Assembly (NCBI GenBank): GCA_003558105.1
Contig: PWMS01000034.1
Coordinates: forward strand, 49,482-113,481
Length of the DNA stretch: 64,000 nt
From: Mollicutes bacterium
GTDB taxonomy: Bacteria > Bacillota_I > Bacilli_A > Izemoplasmatales > Izemoplasmataceae
Direction of reading: 5' to 3'
Shown: one piece after another, positions 28,197-37,557 of the stretch
Layout: every line of letters begins with the position of its first letter
How positions within the stretch are numbered: position 1 is the first letter of the stretch
Notes under the pieces: model-generated
The model's input: the letters and a program-made list of their open reading frames with translations, nothing else
What the model was told of the DNA's origin: nothing
Databases searched by the model: none
Program-made: the position numbers and the translations under genes

Positions 28197-28823
28197 TTAG
28201 AAAAACGCGTCAATAATGGTTAAAACTTCATCGATAACGGTCTCAATCTTTTGATTACCATCGACAACACGAATCCGGTCTGGATATTTTTTAATCAAAG
28301 AAAGATACCCTTCATAAACGCGATTATGAAAGTTGATACTTTCTAGATCAAGACGATCAACATGGCGATTATCTTGATTATCAAACACACGATTTAAGCC
28401 TATCTTTGGCGGTAAATCAATAAATATCGTCAAATCCGGCCAGAGGTCTTCGATGGCAAATTGATTGATATTAAGCACCGTATCAAAACCTAATTTTCTA
28501 CCATAGCCTTGATAAGCTAGCGAACTATCGATATAACGATCACATAAAACAACCTGATCTTTCGCCAAAGCCGGACGAATTTTTTCGATGACATGTTGTC
28601 TTCTTGATGCCGCAAAAAGCAACGCCTCTGTGCGGGCGTCTACTTCTGTATTTTTAACATCCAAAATAATCTTGCGGATGTTTTCACTGATTTTAATACC
28701 ACCAGGTTCTCTGGTGGCCATAACATCAATATTCTTTTCACTTAAAGCTTTTTGCACGGCTTTCATAACCGTACTTTTACCCGAGCCTTCCGGGCCTTCA
28801 AAGGTTATAAATTTTCGTTGCAC
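28197..28823 (-). CDS. tmk: thymidylate kinase
   Basis: 208 residues from a GTG at 28823 with GGGGGAG upstream. P-loop EGPEGSGKST, the DR(Y) motif CDRYIDSSLAYQG and TREPGG. Phosphorylates dTMP to dTDP. First gene of the tmk-metG run and divergent from the zinc/manganese-type ABC transporter. Confidence 0.97.
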   Translation of the reverse strand: MQRKFITFEGPEGSGKSTVMKAVQKALSEKNIDVMATREPGGIKISENIRKIILDVKNTEVDARTEALLFAASRRQHVIEKIRPALAKDQVVLCDRYIDSSLAYQGYGRKLGFDTVLNINQFAIEDLWPDLTIFIDLPPKIGLNRVFDNQDNRHVDRLDLESINFHNRVYEGYLSLIKKYPDRIRVVDGNQKIETVIDEVLTIIDAFF

Positions 28824-28886
28824 TTGCAGTCACTCCCCCATGCACTGTTTTATTTATTATCGCATATTTTTACGTCTTTTTAAATA

Positions 28887-28922
28887 TCAATTTCATAATT
28901 GAAGGTTAATCTATGATATAAT
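28887..28922 (+). promoter_or_regulatory. znuC-type operon promoter with palindrome
   Basis: Extended -10 TGATATAAT at 28914-28922, 28 nt before the ABC ATPase start. A TCAATT-N4-AATTGA inverted repeat (28887-28902) covers the -35 region and is placed as a repressor operator would be. It does not match the Zur box I know from Bacillus. Confidence 0.5.
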
Positions 28923-28949
28923 GTAAATTGATGTCACAAAGGGGATGAT

Positions 28950-29618
28950 ATGATGCGCATTAAAGTTGACAACCTTTCCTTTGGCTACGATTATAGAACG
29001 GTATTAAAAAACATCTCTTTTTCAATTGAAAGTGGAGATTTTTTGGTCATCGTTGGGAATAATGGTAGTGGGAAATCTACTTTAATCAAGTGTTGTTTGG
29101 GCATCAATAAAGTCCCTGAGAATAAGATTTTTATCGATGATATCGAGATAAATGATTATCAAAAATGGATAAACATTGGTTATGTGCCACAAAAATTCGA
29201 TGATTTCAATTATGAATTTCCCATCACAGTCAATGAAATCTTGACCGTTTCTAAACTGTCTAAATTAGATGAAGAAGAGCGATTAACCCTTTTGGATAAA
29301 ATGGGTATATTAGAATTACAAAATGAAAATATCAACACCTTAAGTGGGGGTCAACTACAACGAGTCTTTATTACAAGGGCTTTAATGAATCATCCAAAAT
29401 TGTTGGTTTTGGATGAACCGACCGTCGGGGTAGATAGCGATAACATCAAAGCCTTTTACCGGATGGTCAATGACCTAAATAGCGAAGGTGTGACCATCAT
29501 TTTAATCACACATGAAATCAAAACCTCAAAAGCAAATTTCTCACATATTTTACATCTTGATGACGGACGAGCAGAATTGACACATGTTTGTGATATTGAT
29601 TTTGGAGGGGATAAATAA
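28950..29618 (+). CDS. metal ABC transporter ATP-binding protein (ZnuC/MntB family)
   Basis: 222 residues. Walker A GNNGSGKST, signature LSGGQLQRV, Walker B LLVLDEPT and the switch His in LITHE are intact. Together with the ABC-3 permease that follows it forms a zinc/manganese/iron-type importer. An ATG pair at 28950 gives either the first or second Met as start. The last codon overlaps the permease start (TAATG). The usual substrate-binding lipoprotein (ZnuA) is not adjacent. Confidence 0.88.
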   Translation: MMRIKVDNLSFGYDYRTVLKNISFSIESGDFLVIVGNNGSGKSTLIKCCLGINKVPENKIFIDDIEINDYQKWINIGYVPQKFDDFNYEFPITVNEILTVSKLSKLDEEERLTLLDKMGILELQNENINTLSGGQLQRVFITRALMNHPKLLVLDEPTVGVDSDNIKAFYRMVNDLNSEGVTIILITHEIKTSKANFSHILHLDDGRAELTHVCDIDFGGDK

Positions 29619-30523
29619 TGGAAGATACCCTCTTTATATCGCTGAGTTTTATTCGTGCTATCATCGAACGTAGTTTCATGCAATATGCGCTTATTACCGG
29701 TATTTTTGTCGGTTTCTTAGCCCCGTTGATAGGGTCCTTTGTTGTCATTAAACGTCTCAGTATGATCGCCGATACCCTTTCACATTTCACCTTGGCAGGA
29801 TTAGCCATCGGACTATTTTTCATCAATACTTTAGGCTTACCCTTAGGTGATCCCTTGTATCTCGGTATGATTTTCGCGGTTATCGGCGCGTTATTAATTG
29901 AAGTTTTACGAAGCTATTATAGAAATTATAAAGAGATTTCGATGCCGATTGTCATTAGTCTTGGTACCGCATTATCCGCACTCTTTATCTCACTGAGCGG
30001 CGGCTTCACCTCAAGTGTTTATAATTATCTTTTCGGTAGTATCTTAACAGTAAGTTTACAGTTTGTGGTTATCATTACCACAACAACGGTGGTCATTTTA
30101 ACGTTGGTGTTTATCTTTTATAAAAAAATTGTCATTGTAAGTTTTGATGAAGCTTACGCCCGACTTCTAGGTATAAATGTCGGAGCGTTTCAATTTTTCA
30201 CCACCATCATATTAGGCTTGGTCATCGCTTTAGCCATTGAAACCGTCGGCGTATTATTGGTATCTAGTTTGATGATTATCCCCGTGGCTGGGGCCATGAA
30301 AATCGGAAAGAGCTTTAAAAACACCCTCTTTATCGCCATTATATTCTCCGAAGTTTCGGTGTTGATGGGTCTTTGGCTTTCCTTTGTCTTCAGCATTCCT
30401 TCTGGTGCGACCATTGTGCTTTTCAATATATCGATATTGATTATGGTTGTCATCTTAAAAAAATTATTCAGCATCTATCAAATTCAACGGAAACAAGATA
30501 AAGAATCACAACATAGCGCTTAA
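29618..30523 (+). CDS. metal ABC transporter permease (ABC-3 family, ZnuB/MntC type)
   Basis: 301 residues with about eight hydrophobic segments. The ABC-3 hallmark GSFVVIKRLSMIADTLSHFTLAGLAIG near residues 45-70 is clear, and EAYARLLGI is the coupling segment. Translational coupling with the ATPase gene by a 1-nt overlap. Substrate (Zn, Mn or Fe) cannot be told from the permease alone. Confidence 0.9.
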   Translation: MEDTLFISLSFIRAIIERSFMQYALITGIFVGFLAPLIGSFVVIKRLSMIADTLSHFTLAGLAIGLFFINTLGLPLGDPLYLGMIFAVIGALLIEVLRSYYRNYKEISMPIVISLGTALSALFISLSGGFTSSVYNYLFGSILTVSLQFVVIITTTTVVILTLVFIFYKKIVIVSFDEAYARLLGINVGAFQFFTTIILGLVIALAIETVGVLLVSSLMIIPVAGAMKIGKSFKNTLFIAIIFSEVSVLMGLWLSFVFSIPSGATIVLFNISILIMVVILKKLFSIYQIQRKQDKESQHSA

Positions 30524-30557
30524 AAAATACTTAGCCTGTTTGGCTAAGTATTTTTTT
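30522..30557. terminator. bidirectional terminator between znuB-like gene and truA
   Basis: Fifteen-bp stem AAAAAATACTTAGCC and complement with a TGTTT loop, A-rich on one side and T-rich on the other, so it works on both strands between convergent genes. Confidence 0.9.
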
Positions 30558-31545
30558 AATACACAATGTCTTTTAAATATAATCCTTTGCTTGGGGCTAG
30601 ATATTTTTTGGCATCTTTGGCAGGACTTTTTAAATTGTTGATAGTGAACGCCGTTTCGTGAGTAAGATCATGCAGCGCATTGCCAATCATAATTCGAACC
30701 ATATACCGTAAAAACCCTTTGCCTTTTATATCAATATGATATGCCTTTGGCGTTTCGATGATATCAATGGCGGTGATGGTTTTCACGGTTGGTTTTTTAT
30801 CTTCAAATTTAGAAAAGCTTAAAAAATCATGGGTTCCTATCAAAGGCATTAAAATCGTCTCTAACCGTTTAATATCAAGTTGGTCAACATAATGTCCATA
30901 ATGTGCTTGCAATGGATCTGAGTGCTTTAAAAGCGTGTAGCGGTAGGTCTTGGATTGAACATCAAAGCGCGCATGGAACAACGGAAAAATTTCTTTACAC
31001 TTTAAAACACGAATATCATCCGGTAACATCCTGTTTAAAAGTCGGTGTAATTTCTTAGGTTCAATCGTTTTGGGGATATCGACATGGGCAACTTGATGAT
31101 AGGCATGAACCCCTTTATCTGTTCGACCAGCCGCATGAATACTCGGTTTAGTTTCAAAAAGATGTGCCAAGACATTCTCCATTTCTTGTTGGATGGTTTT
31201 TGTCTTTTTCGTCTGTCGTTGAAAGCCTTCATAATGACTGCCGTCGTAGGAAAAATCAATTTTAATGCGGCGGGGGGTATCCTCGTGATGTGCGATAAAA
31301 ATATATGTCACTTGGTTTTGTCGTGTGTGCCATTTCATATGAAATTGATCAAAGGTAAAAAAGATAAGATGGTGATAATACTCGACCTCAAATGTTTTTA
31401 AAAACAGCGTTTTGAGGCGGGTTAATATCGTTGTTTTATCTTCTAGTTTTAAAGAGGTTTCATCTTTAAGGTAAATAACATCCTTTAGTACCATTTCTAG
31501 AGAACTAAAATCTTGGTTCCTTATCGCGTCTATGATCTTTTCCAT
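30556..31545 (-). CDS. truA: tRNA pseudouridine(38-40) synthase TruA with N-terminal extension
   Basis: 329 residues, about 85 longer than typical TruA. The usual enzyme starts at residue 92 (RRIKIDFSYDGSHYEGF); the catalytic Asp143 is in AGRTDKGVHA, and FLRYMVRIMIG is the usual C-terminal motif. Residues 1-90 form an acidic-to-aromatic domain (KTFEVEYYHHLIFFTFDQF) that I do not recognise. The start ATG lies 1 nt after the ecfT stop (TAAAATG), which supports the extended start. It lies downstream of ecfT as in Bacillus. Confidence 0.92.
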   Translation of the reverse strand: MEKIIDAIRNQDFSSLEMVLKDVIYLKDETSLKLEDKTTILTRLKTLFLKTFEVEYYHHLIFFTFDQFHMKWHTRQNQVTYIFIAHHEDTPRRIKIDFSYDGSHYEGFQRQTKKTKTIQQEMENVLAHLFETKPSIHAAGRTDKGVHAYHQVAHVDIPKTIEPKKLHRLLNRMLPDDIRVLKCKEIFPLFHARFDVQSKTYRYTLLKHSDPLQAHYGHYVDQLDIKRLETILMPLIGTHDFLSFSKFEDKKPTVKTITAIDIIETPKAYHIDIKGKGFLRYMVRIMIGNALHDLTHETAFTINNLKSPAKDAKKYLAPSKGLYLKDIVY

Positions 31546-31546
31546 T

Positions 31547-32512
31547 TTAAGCCATCACCCTAAGCACAATCGATAAGGTCAATAAACTCAAACTGATGGT
31601 TAAAACGAATATATCCATGCGCTTCCAGGTTAAAACATGCAACCTCGTCCGAGCACGTCCTGGAACAAAAGACCGTGCTTCCATCGCGTTAGCCAGTTCA
31701 TCACTGCGTTTAAATGAGATGATAAACATCGGAACCAACAAAGAGACAATTTGCATAATTTTTTCTTTAAATTTACCCTCTTGAAAGTCCACACCTCTAG
31801 AAGCTTGTGCCATCATGATCTTGTTGGCTTCATCTAACAAGGTGGGGATGTATCTTAGTGAAATTGAAATAATCATAGCAATTTCTTCAGCGTTAACACG
31901 AATAATCTTAAGGGGCGCTAAAACATATTCTAAACCGAGGTTTAAATCGGTCGGTTTAGTCGTAATCGTTAGCATCGTTGAGAGTGTGACAACAATAATT
32001 AGACGCATCATAATGAACAAAGACATACTGAGACCCTCAGAATAGATGCGTAAATGCCCTTGTGCAAAAACATAGTAGGTATCTAAGTTTGTAAAAACAG
32101 CCCCTAACCCTACCAACAACAATAAGAAGTATAGTAATTTAAAACGAACAAATTTTTTAGTAAATCCCCATGTTAAAACAAGCGCTGCCCCAAGACCAAG
32201 TGTCAAAAAAGAGTAATAGATAGGCCAAGCTTGTAGTAATTCGCCTTGTTGATTAAAGATGATTTGAAAGGTAAAGGTAAAAATCAACAAAAACATCAAT
32301 GGTCTTAAACCTAAATAGACACGCTTGATTGAAATTCTACTGAACAATAAGATAACGATAATCAAACCAATCGCCACAACCATATATGTAATATTATTAA
32401 TCACAAATGTGGCAATCATTAAAATTAACATCGCTAAAATCTTGGTTCTAGGATCTAATTTATATAAAAAGCCATTGCCGGGAATATACCGGCCGATGAC
32501 GATATTCTTCAT
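31547..32512 (-). CDS. ecfT: ECF transporter transmembrane component EcfT
   Basis: 321 residues, about 55 longer than usual. The two coupling motifs for the ATPases are present (QASRGVDF and MEARSFVPG), as is TITTKPTDLNLGLEYVLAPL. Residues about 92-155 form an insertion with extra hydrophobic stretches between the second and third usual membrane helices. Energy-coupling scaffold that pairs with various vitamin-binding S components encoded elsewhere. Start overlaps the ecfA2 stop (ATGA). Confidence 0.92.
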   Translation of the reverse strand: MKNIVIGRYIPGNGFLYKLDPRTKILAMLILMIATFVINNITYMVVAIGLIIVILLFSRISIKRVYLGLRPLMFLLIFTFTFQIIFNQQGELLQAWPIYYSFLTLGLGAALVLTWGFTKKFVRFKLLYFLLLLVGLGAVFTNLDTYYVFAQGHLRIYSEGLSMSLFIMMRLIIVVTLSTMLTITTKPTDLNLGLEYVLAPLKIIRVNAEEIAMIISISLRYIPTLLDEANKIMMAQASRGVDFQEGKFKEKIMQIVSLLVPMFIISFKRSDELANAMEARSFVPGRARTRLHVLTWKRMDIFVLTISLSLLTLSIVLRVMA

Positions 32513-33375
32513 GGTTTAATCACCGCCTTGATGCTTTTGAAAAGGGCTTCTCTAGAGCGCGGTGAATCCTCGATGTTTATGTTGAATTTTTCTGATAATG
32601 CGGTTTTAAGTTTCACAATATCGGGAATATCAAGATTCCAATTCTCGATATTTTTTCTGGAAAAAAGCGCTAAGGGTGAGCCGTCAAACACTAATACACC
32701 CTCACGCATGACCAAAACGCGTTTGGCATATTCGTAGACTGTGTTCATATCGTGTGTAATGATAATCACCGTTTTATTCAACGTTTTATGAATATCGTAG
32801 AACACTTTTAATAAGGCATTACGGCCAATTGGATCAAGGCCGCTTGTCGGTTCATCCAAAATTAAGATATCGGGCTCCATGGCCAAAATACCGGCAATAG
32901 AGACGCGTTTTTTCTCGCCGCCACTAAGGTTGAAGGGACTTCTGGACAAATAGGATTCATCTAAGCCGACAACTTTAATCATGCGTTTAGCTAATTCTAA
33001 AGCTTTTTTTTGTGAAATCCCAAAATTTTTAGGGCCAAACATGATATCTTTCTCAACGGTTTCTTCAAATAATTGGTACTCTGGAAATTGGAAAACCAGG
33101 CCAACTTTTTTACGAATTGGATTCAGTTTAACTTTGCCTTCTTTTTTTGTGTTGCGATCAATCTTGAGACCAAAGATATGGACACGACCTTCGCTGGGTT
33201 GTAATAACGCATTCATATGTTGAACCAAGGTCGTTTTACCACTGCCAGTTTCGCCGATGAGTGTAATAAACTCGCCTGTTTTTTCGATATTTACATTAAT
33301 ATCAGACAAGGCCAAATAGGCTTTTTCATCATGACCTTGGTACTGATAGCTTACCCTTTCAAACTTAATTGCCAT
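32509..33375 (-). CDS. ecfA2: ECF transporter ATPase EcfA2
   Basis: 288 residues. Walker A GETGSGKTTL, Q-loop FQFPEYQLFE, signature LSGGEKKRV and Walker B ILILDEPTSGLD. The EcfA2 type is indicated by the FPEYQLFE Q-loop. It overlaps ecfA1 by 25 nt and has a GGAGG site inside that gene. Confidence 0.94.
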   Translation of the reverse strand: MAIKFERVSYQYQGHDEKAYLALSDINVNIEKTGEFITLIGETGSGKTTLVQHMNALLQPSEGRVHIFGLKIDRNTKKEGKVKLNPIRKKVGLVFQFPEYQLFEETVEKDIMFGPKNFGISQKKALELAKRMIKVVGLDESYLSRSPFNLSGGEKKRVSIAGILAMEPDILILDEPTSGLDPIGRNALLKVFYDIHKTLNKTVIIITHDMNTVYEYAKRVLVMREGVLVFDGSPLALFSRKNIENWNLDIPDIVKLKTALSEKFNINIEDSPRSREALFKSIKAVIKP

Positions 33376-34160
33376 AAGTATGCCTCCAAATCTGGATGGT
33401 TGATGTTCGATGCATTGAGTTGATGCAAGACTTCAAGCGGCAACAACAACTCTAAATTGGAGAGTTCTAGGGTCATTTTATCTTTTAAAATATTGGTTGA
33501 TTTATCGACTTTTAAAATTTCGCCATCTTTTAAGACGACGATGCGATCACTCTCAACCGCTTCTTTCATATCGTGGGTAATGGTGATAATGGTGGTGCCT
33601 TCTTTGTTCAATTGACGCATATAAGACAAGACAGCCTCACGACCTTTGGGATCGAGCATGGCCGTTGCTTCATCAAAGATGATAACGTCGGTACGCATCG
33701 CTAGAATGCCGGCGATGGCAACGCGTTGTTTTTGACCACCAGAAAGCTGTGCTGGTTCTTTATTTAAAAAATCGAACATGTCGACTTTTTTCGCATATTC
33801 ACGAATTCGTTCAACCATGTCTTCCCTAGGGATTTGTAAGTTTTCCAGTCCAAAAGCGATATCGTCTCGGACCGTGACACCGACGAATTGGTTATCGGGA
33901 TTTTGAAAGACGATGCCAATCTTTTTTCTAATATCATAGACGGTTGTTTCATTTAATTCGATACCATCGACGTGAATGGTGCCTTTTTTTGCTTTTAATA
34001 AGCCGTTCAAAAGTTTTGAAAGCGTCGATTTTCCACTGCCATTATGGCCTAAAATCGTTATCCATTCGCCTTTGTTTATAGAAAGATTAACGTCTTTTAG
34101 GACGTCGGTTTTACCATCGTATGAAAAGGAGACATCTTTAATTTCAATCATAGGTTTCAT
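33351..34160 (-). CDS. ecfA1: ECF transporter ATPase EcfA1
   Basis: 269 residues from the ATG at 34160 (MKPMIEIKDVSFSYDG), preceded by AGGAGAGG. An ATG at 34190 sits on the promoter -10 and is rejected. Walker A GHNGSGKST, Q-loop FQNPDNQFVG (typical of EcfA1), signature LSGGQKQRV, Walker B VIIFDEATAMLD. First gene of ecfA1-ecfA2-ecfT-truA, directly after the ribosomal alpha operon as in Bacillus. Confidence 0.94.
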   Translation of the reverse strand: MKPMIEIKDVSFSYDGKTDVLKDVNLSINKGEWITILGHNGSGKSTLSKLLNGLLKAKKGTIHVDGIELNETTVYDIRKKIGIVFQNPDNQFVGVTVRDDIAFGLENLQIPREDMVERIREYAKKVDMFDFLNKEPAQLSGGQKQRVAIAGILAMRTDVIIFDEATAMLDPKGREAVLSYMRQLNKEGTTIITITHDMKEAVESDRIVVLKDGEILKVDKSTNILKDKMTLELSNLELLLPLEVLHQLNASNINHPDLEAYLWQLSLKG

Positions 34161-34188
34161 CGCTATCCTCTCCTCAAAAACCAAAATC

Positions 34189-34197
34189 ATTATATCA
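34189..34197 (-). promoter_or_regulatory. extended -10 promoter for ecfA1 operon
   Basis: Minus-strand TGATATAAT with no good -35, located 29 nt upstream of the ecfA1 start and after the rplQ terminator. Confidence 0.5.
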
Positions 34198-34238
34198 AAT
34201 TAACGTTAAAATTGCGAAGGAAATAAGGGGTTAATCAT

Positions 34239-34269
34239 AAAAAAACGGCGCTTTATTTCAAGCGCCGTT
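34239..34269 (-). terminator. terminator after rplQ
   Basis: AACGGCGCT and AGCGCCGTT arms with an 8-nt loop, followed on the minus strand by seven T. Marks the end of the S10-spc-alpha transcript. Confidence 0.88.
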
Positions 34270-34288
34270 CAATATCCTTATGTCACGA

Positions 34289-34648
34289 TTAAACCAGCTC
34301 AATGATAGCCATTTCCGTCGCGTCACCACGACGCGGACCTAATTTCATAATGCGTGTGTAACCGCCTTGACGCTCTTGATAGCGTGGGGCGATATCTTCA
34401 AAGAGTTTTTGAAGCGCATTTTTATCTTGATCTGTATCCATAAAGCGTACTGTTTGAGCCGCACGACGTCTAGATTCAAGTGTGTTTTTCTTTCCGTGTG
34501 TAATCATCTTATCCATGATGCGACTAAGTTCTTTCGCTTTGATTTCCGTAGTTTCGATGCGTTCATGTAAAATAAGTTGGGTGACTAAATCACGCAACAA
34601 AGCTTTACGTTGATCGCTTCTACGGTTTAATTTACGATAAGTAGCCAT
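34289..34648 (-). CDS. rplQ: 50S ribosomal protein L17
   Basis: 119 residues. [20 protein letters not shown] at the N-terminus and [16 protein letters not shown] near the C-terminus are standard. Last gene of the alpha operon, 11 nt after rpoA, before a strong terminator. Binds near the peptide exit. Confidence 0.98.
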   Translation of the reverse strand: MATYRKLNRRSDQRKALLRDLVTQLILHERIETTEIKAKELSRIMDKMITHGKKNTLESRRRAAQTVRFMDTDQDKNALQKLFEDIAPRYQERQGGYTRIMKLGPRRGDATEMAIIELV

Positions 34649-34659
34649 GGTAAAACCTC

Positions 34660-35616
34660 CTATGAGTGTCTTGCAAGTGAAAGATCAAGGTCCTCAAGCT
34701 TTTGCTTGACTTCTTTGAGCGATTTTTTACCGAGGTTGCGAACTTTCATCATGTCTTCTTCTGTTTTTTGAGTTAGTTCTTGAACGGTATTAATGCCCGC
34801 GCGTTTCAAGCAGTTATAGCTGCGGACGGATAAATCTAGATCTTCAATTTGCATTTCTAATATTTGAGAGTTTTGTTCGGACTCTCTTTCAACCATGTAG
34901 TCTTCTTCTTTGGCTTTTTCGGATAATTCAACCACCTGTTCAAGATGGTCAATCATCATTTTCGCCGCTAAGCCTAAGGCTTCTTTTGGTGTCATCGCGC
35001 CATTGGTCTCAATTTCCATTTTAAGTCGGTCAAAGTCCGCTTGTTCTTCAACGCGGGTTTTTTCAATATCATATTGAACGCGTTGAACCGGGGTATAAAT
35101 ACTGTCAATTGGAATGACACCAACTTGTCTGTTGAATTGTTTGTTTTTCTCTGCGCTGATATAACCAATGCCTTTTCTTGCGGTCATGGTAATCCGCAAA
35201 TGACCTTCGTTGACTGTGGCGATGTGTTGGTCTTCGTTTACGATGGTAATATCGGGATCGCCTTTTAGATTAATGTCTTTTGCTTTAACTTCAGCTGGGC
35301 CTTCAACATCGATTTCTAGTTCTTTTTCAACGTTAGGATCCGCATCATCTATTTTCAAAATAACATCTTTAAGGTTGAGCACGATATTGGTGACATCTTC
35401 AACAATACCGTCAATCGATGAAAATTCATGTTGTACACCGTCAATTTGACAATTTACAATCGCGGCGCCAGGTAAGCTCGATAGTAAAATGCGACGTAAA
35501 GCATTGCCAAGGGTGATGCCATAACCACGCTCAAGTGGCGTTATCTCAAATTCGCCTTTGGTATCGCCATCTTGAATAATCTTTGTTTCAGGTTTTACAA
35601 ATTTCAAATCTTTCAA
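34660..35616 (-). CDS. rpoA: DNA-directed RNA polymerase subunit alpha
   Basis: 318 residues. N-terminal dimerisation domain ([22 protein letters not shown]) and C-terminal domain with the helix-hairpin-helix segment ([34 protein letters not shown]) for UP elements and activators. Between rpsK and rplQ as usual. Confidence 0.99.
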   Translation of the reverse strand: MKDLKFVKPETKIIQDGDTKGEFEITPLERGYGITLGNALRRILLSSLPGAAIVNCQIDGVQHEFSSIDGIVEDVTNIVLNLKDVILKIDDADPNVEKELEIDVEGPAEVKAKDINLKGDPDITIVNEDQHIATVNEGHLRITMTARKGIGYISAEKNKQFNRQVGVIPIDSIYTPVQRVQYDIEKTRVEEQADFDRLKMEIETNGAMTPKEALGLAAKMMIDHLEQVVELSEKAKEEDYMVERESEQNSQILEMQIEDLDLSVRSYNCLKRAGINTVQELTQKTEEDMMKVRNLGKKSLKEVKQKLEDLDLSLARHS

Positions 35617-35646
35617 TGGAACAACCTCCCTTGTTTGAGTTCAATA

Positions 35647-36033
35647 CTAGCCACGAGGTCGTTTTGGTGGACGACATCCGTTATGTGGAATTGGAGTTTC
35701 ATCTTTAATTGCAGTAATCTCTAATCCCGCGGTTTGTAATGAGCGAATAGCCGCTTCACGTCCAGGACCTGGTCCTTTAACGGAAACTTCAACTTTTTGA
35801 ACGCCATGTTCCATGGCGGCTTTAGCGCATGCTTCACTCGCAATTTGCGCTGCGTATGGTGTTGATTTACGGCTTCCTTTAAACCCTAATGCACCAGCAC
35901 TGGTCCAAGCAATTGCGTTGCCGCTTGGATCGGTCACAGTAATGATCGTGTTGTTAAACGTTGAGTGAATATGGGCAACTCCGGAAGGAATATTTTTTTT
36001 AGCGCGACGTTTTCCTCTTGTTCTACGTGCCAT
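35647..36033 (-). CDS. rpsK: 30S ribosomal protein S11
   Basis: 128 residues ending [11 protein letters not shown], a conserved tail. Platform protein near the mRNA exit. [18 protein letters not shown] is the usual N-terminal motif. Between rpsM and rpoA. Confidence 0.98.
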   Translation of the reverse strand: MARRTRGKRRAKKNIPSGVAHIHSTFNNTIITVTDPSGNAIAWTSAGALGFKGSRKSTPYAAQIASEACAKAAMEHGVQKVEVSVKGPGPGREAAIRSLQTAGLEITAIKDETPIPHNGCRPPKRPRG

Positions 36034-36046
36034 AGTTTATTGCCTC

Positions 36047-36412
36047 CTATTTTTTCTTCTTAGCTACAGTTCTAGCTGGGCCTTTTCTCGTACGCGCATT
36101 ATTACGCGTATTTTGACCACGAACCGGTAGCTTTCTACGATGACGCATGCCTCGGTAAGAACCGATTTCTTGCAAGCGTTTAATGTTTAATGATACTTCA
36201 CGACGTAAATCCCCTTCAGTTTTAAAATGGTCGACTTCTGCGCGAATACGCTTAAGTTCTTCATCTGAAAGGTCTTTGACTCTCATGTCTTCTGATACAT
36301 CGGCGTTTTCAAGAATTCTCGCTGCGGTGCTTCGACCGATGCCAAAAATGTATGTTAATGATATAACAATGCGTTTTTCTCGAGGAATATCTACTCCTGC
36401 GATACGTGCCAT
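36047..36412 (-). CDS. rpsM: 30S ribosomal protein S13
   Basis: 121 residues. [26 protein letters not shown] start, [14 protein letters not shown] and a basic Lys-rich tail that contacts P-site tRNA. Head protein that forms the intersubunit bridge with L5. Confidence 0.98.
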   Translation of the reverse strand: MARIAGVDIPREKRIVISLTYIFGIGRSTAARILENADVSEDMRVKDLSDEELKRIRAEVDHFKTEGDLRREVSLNIKRLQEIGSYRGMRHRRKLPVRGQNTRNNARTRKGPARTVAKKKK

Positions 36413-36426
36413 ACAAGCACCTCCTA

Positions 36427-36540
36427 TTAACCTTGTCTTTGTTTGTGTTTAGGATTGTCACAAATTACCATGACTTTCCCTTTTCGTTTAATAACTTTAC
36501 ATTTATCACAAATCTTTTTTACGGATGGTCTAACTTTCAT
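36427..36540 (-). CDS. rpmJ: 50S ribosomal protein L36 (zinc type)
   Basis: 37 residues read directly from the sequence, beginning [17 protein letters not shown] and ending [10 protein letters not shown]. The CxxC, Cys and His ligands of the zinc form are all present (ICDKC, ICDNPKH). An AGGAGGATATTGGA site precedes the ATG. Lies between infA and rpsM as expected. Confidence 0.97.
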   Translation of the reverse strand: MKVRPSVKKICDKCKVIKRKGKVMVICDNPKHKQRQG

Positions 36541-36577
36541 TCCAATATCCTCCTTTGGAACTGTTCAATCGATTTAA

Positions 36578-36796
36578 TTATTTATGTCTGTAGGTAATAC
36601 GCCCACGTGTTAAGTCATACGGTGACATCTCAACAGTGACTTTATCACCAGGTAGAATGCGTATGTAGTACATACGGATTTTACCTGAAACGTGAGCTTT
36701 GATTTTGTGGCCATTGTCAAGTTCCACCAAAAATTCAGTGTTTGGTAACGCTTCAACAATTTTGCCTTCCATTTCAATTTTTTCTTCTTTAGCCAT
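36578..36796 (-). CDS. infA: translation initiation factor IF-1
   Basis: 72 residues, single OB fold, with [20 protein letters not shown] and [20 protein letters not shown]. Binds the 30S A site during initiation. Located between map and rpmJ. Confidence 0.98.
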   Translation of the reverse strand: MAKEEKIEMEGKIVEALPNTEFLVELDNGHKIKAHVSGKIRMYYIRILPGDKVTVEMSPYDLTRGRITYRHK

Positions 36797-36807
36797 AATT
36801 GCCTCCT

Positions 36808-37557
36808 TTAGAGCGCAGTTAAAAGTACAGGTTCGTCTTCCGTAATTAATACGGTGTGTTCAAAATGTGCACTTAATGACCCATCTGAAGTCACGGCTGT
36901 CCATTGGTCGGTTTTAACTTTGACATCATGGGTTCCAATATTCACCATCGGCTCAATCGCAAGGACCATACCGCTTTTTAAAACGGGACCTTTGCCTGGG
37001 GGACCATAATTCGGTAGTTGTGGGTCTTCATGGAGTTTCTTACCAATGCCGTGTCCCACAAACTCGCGTACAATCGCAAACCCTTGAGCTTCTGTGTAGG
37101 TTTGAATCGCGTGTGAAATATCGGATAATCTAAAACCAACTCTAGCGCTTTTGATGCCTTCATACAAAGCTTTTTCGGTGACGTCTAGTAATTTTTGCGT
37201 TTGCGCATCAATCTCACCTATCGCATAGGTCCATGCAGAATCGCCGTGATACCCTTTGTAATTTGCGCCGATATCGACTTTTAAGATGTCGCCTTTTTTC
37301 ATAATCCGGGATTTTGAAGGAATGCCGTGTACCACTTCATCGTTCAATGATGTACAAGCGCTACTAGGAAATCCGTGATACCCTTTGAAAGAGGGCGTGG
37401 CATCATGTGATTCAATGATGCTTTCAACCGTTTGATCGACGTCGTAAGTAGAAACGCCAGGTTTGATCATATTTTTAACCGCCTGATGTGCCAAAGCCAC
37501 AATGTGACCGGCTGTTTTCATCAGTTCAATTTCTCTTTGGCTTTTTCGTGTAATCAT
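36808..37557 (-). CDS. map: methionine aminopeptidase type I
   Basis: 249 residues. Metal ligands are visible: Asp in VDIGANYKG and HGDSAWTY, His in [10 protein letters not shown], Glu in IEPMVN and the final Glu in HFEHTVLIT. Removes N-terminal Met from nascent proteins. Its ATG overlaps the adk stop by 4 nt. Confidence 0.97.
   Translation of the reverse strand: MITRKSQREIELMKTAGHIVALAHQAVKNMIKPGVSTYDVDQTVESIIESHDATPSFKGYHGFPSSACTSLNDEVVHGIPSKSRIMKKGDILKVDIGANYKGYHGDSAWTYAIGEIDAQTQKLLDVTEKALYEGIKSARVGFRLSDISHAIQTYTEAQGFAIVREFVGHGIGKKLHEDPQLPNYGPPGKGPVLKSGMVLAIEPMVNIGTHDVKVKTDQWTAVTSDGSLSAHFEHTVLITEDEPVLLTAL

Noticed and set aside
36406-36597. 63-codon plus-strand frame over rpmJ
   Set aside because: Antisense to rpmJ and its flanks; the minus-strand L36 is unmistakable.
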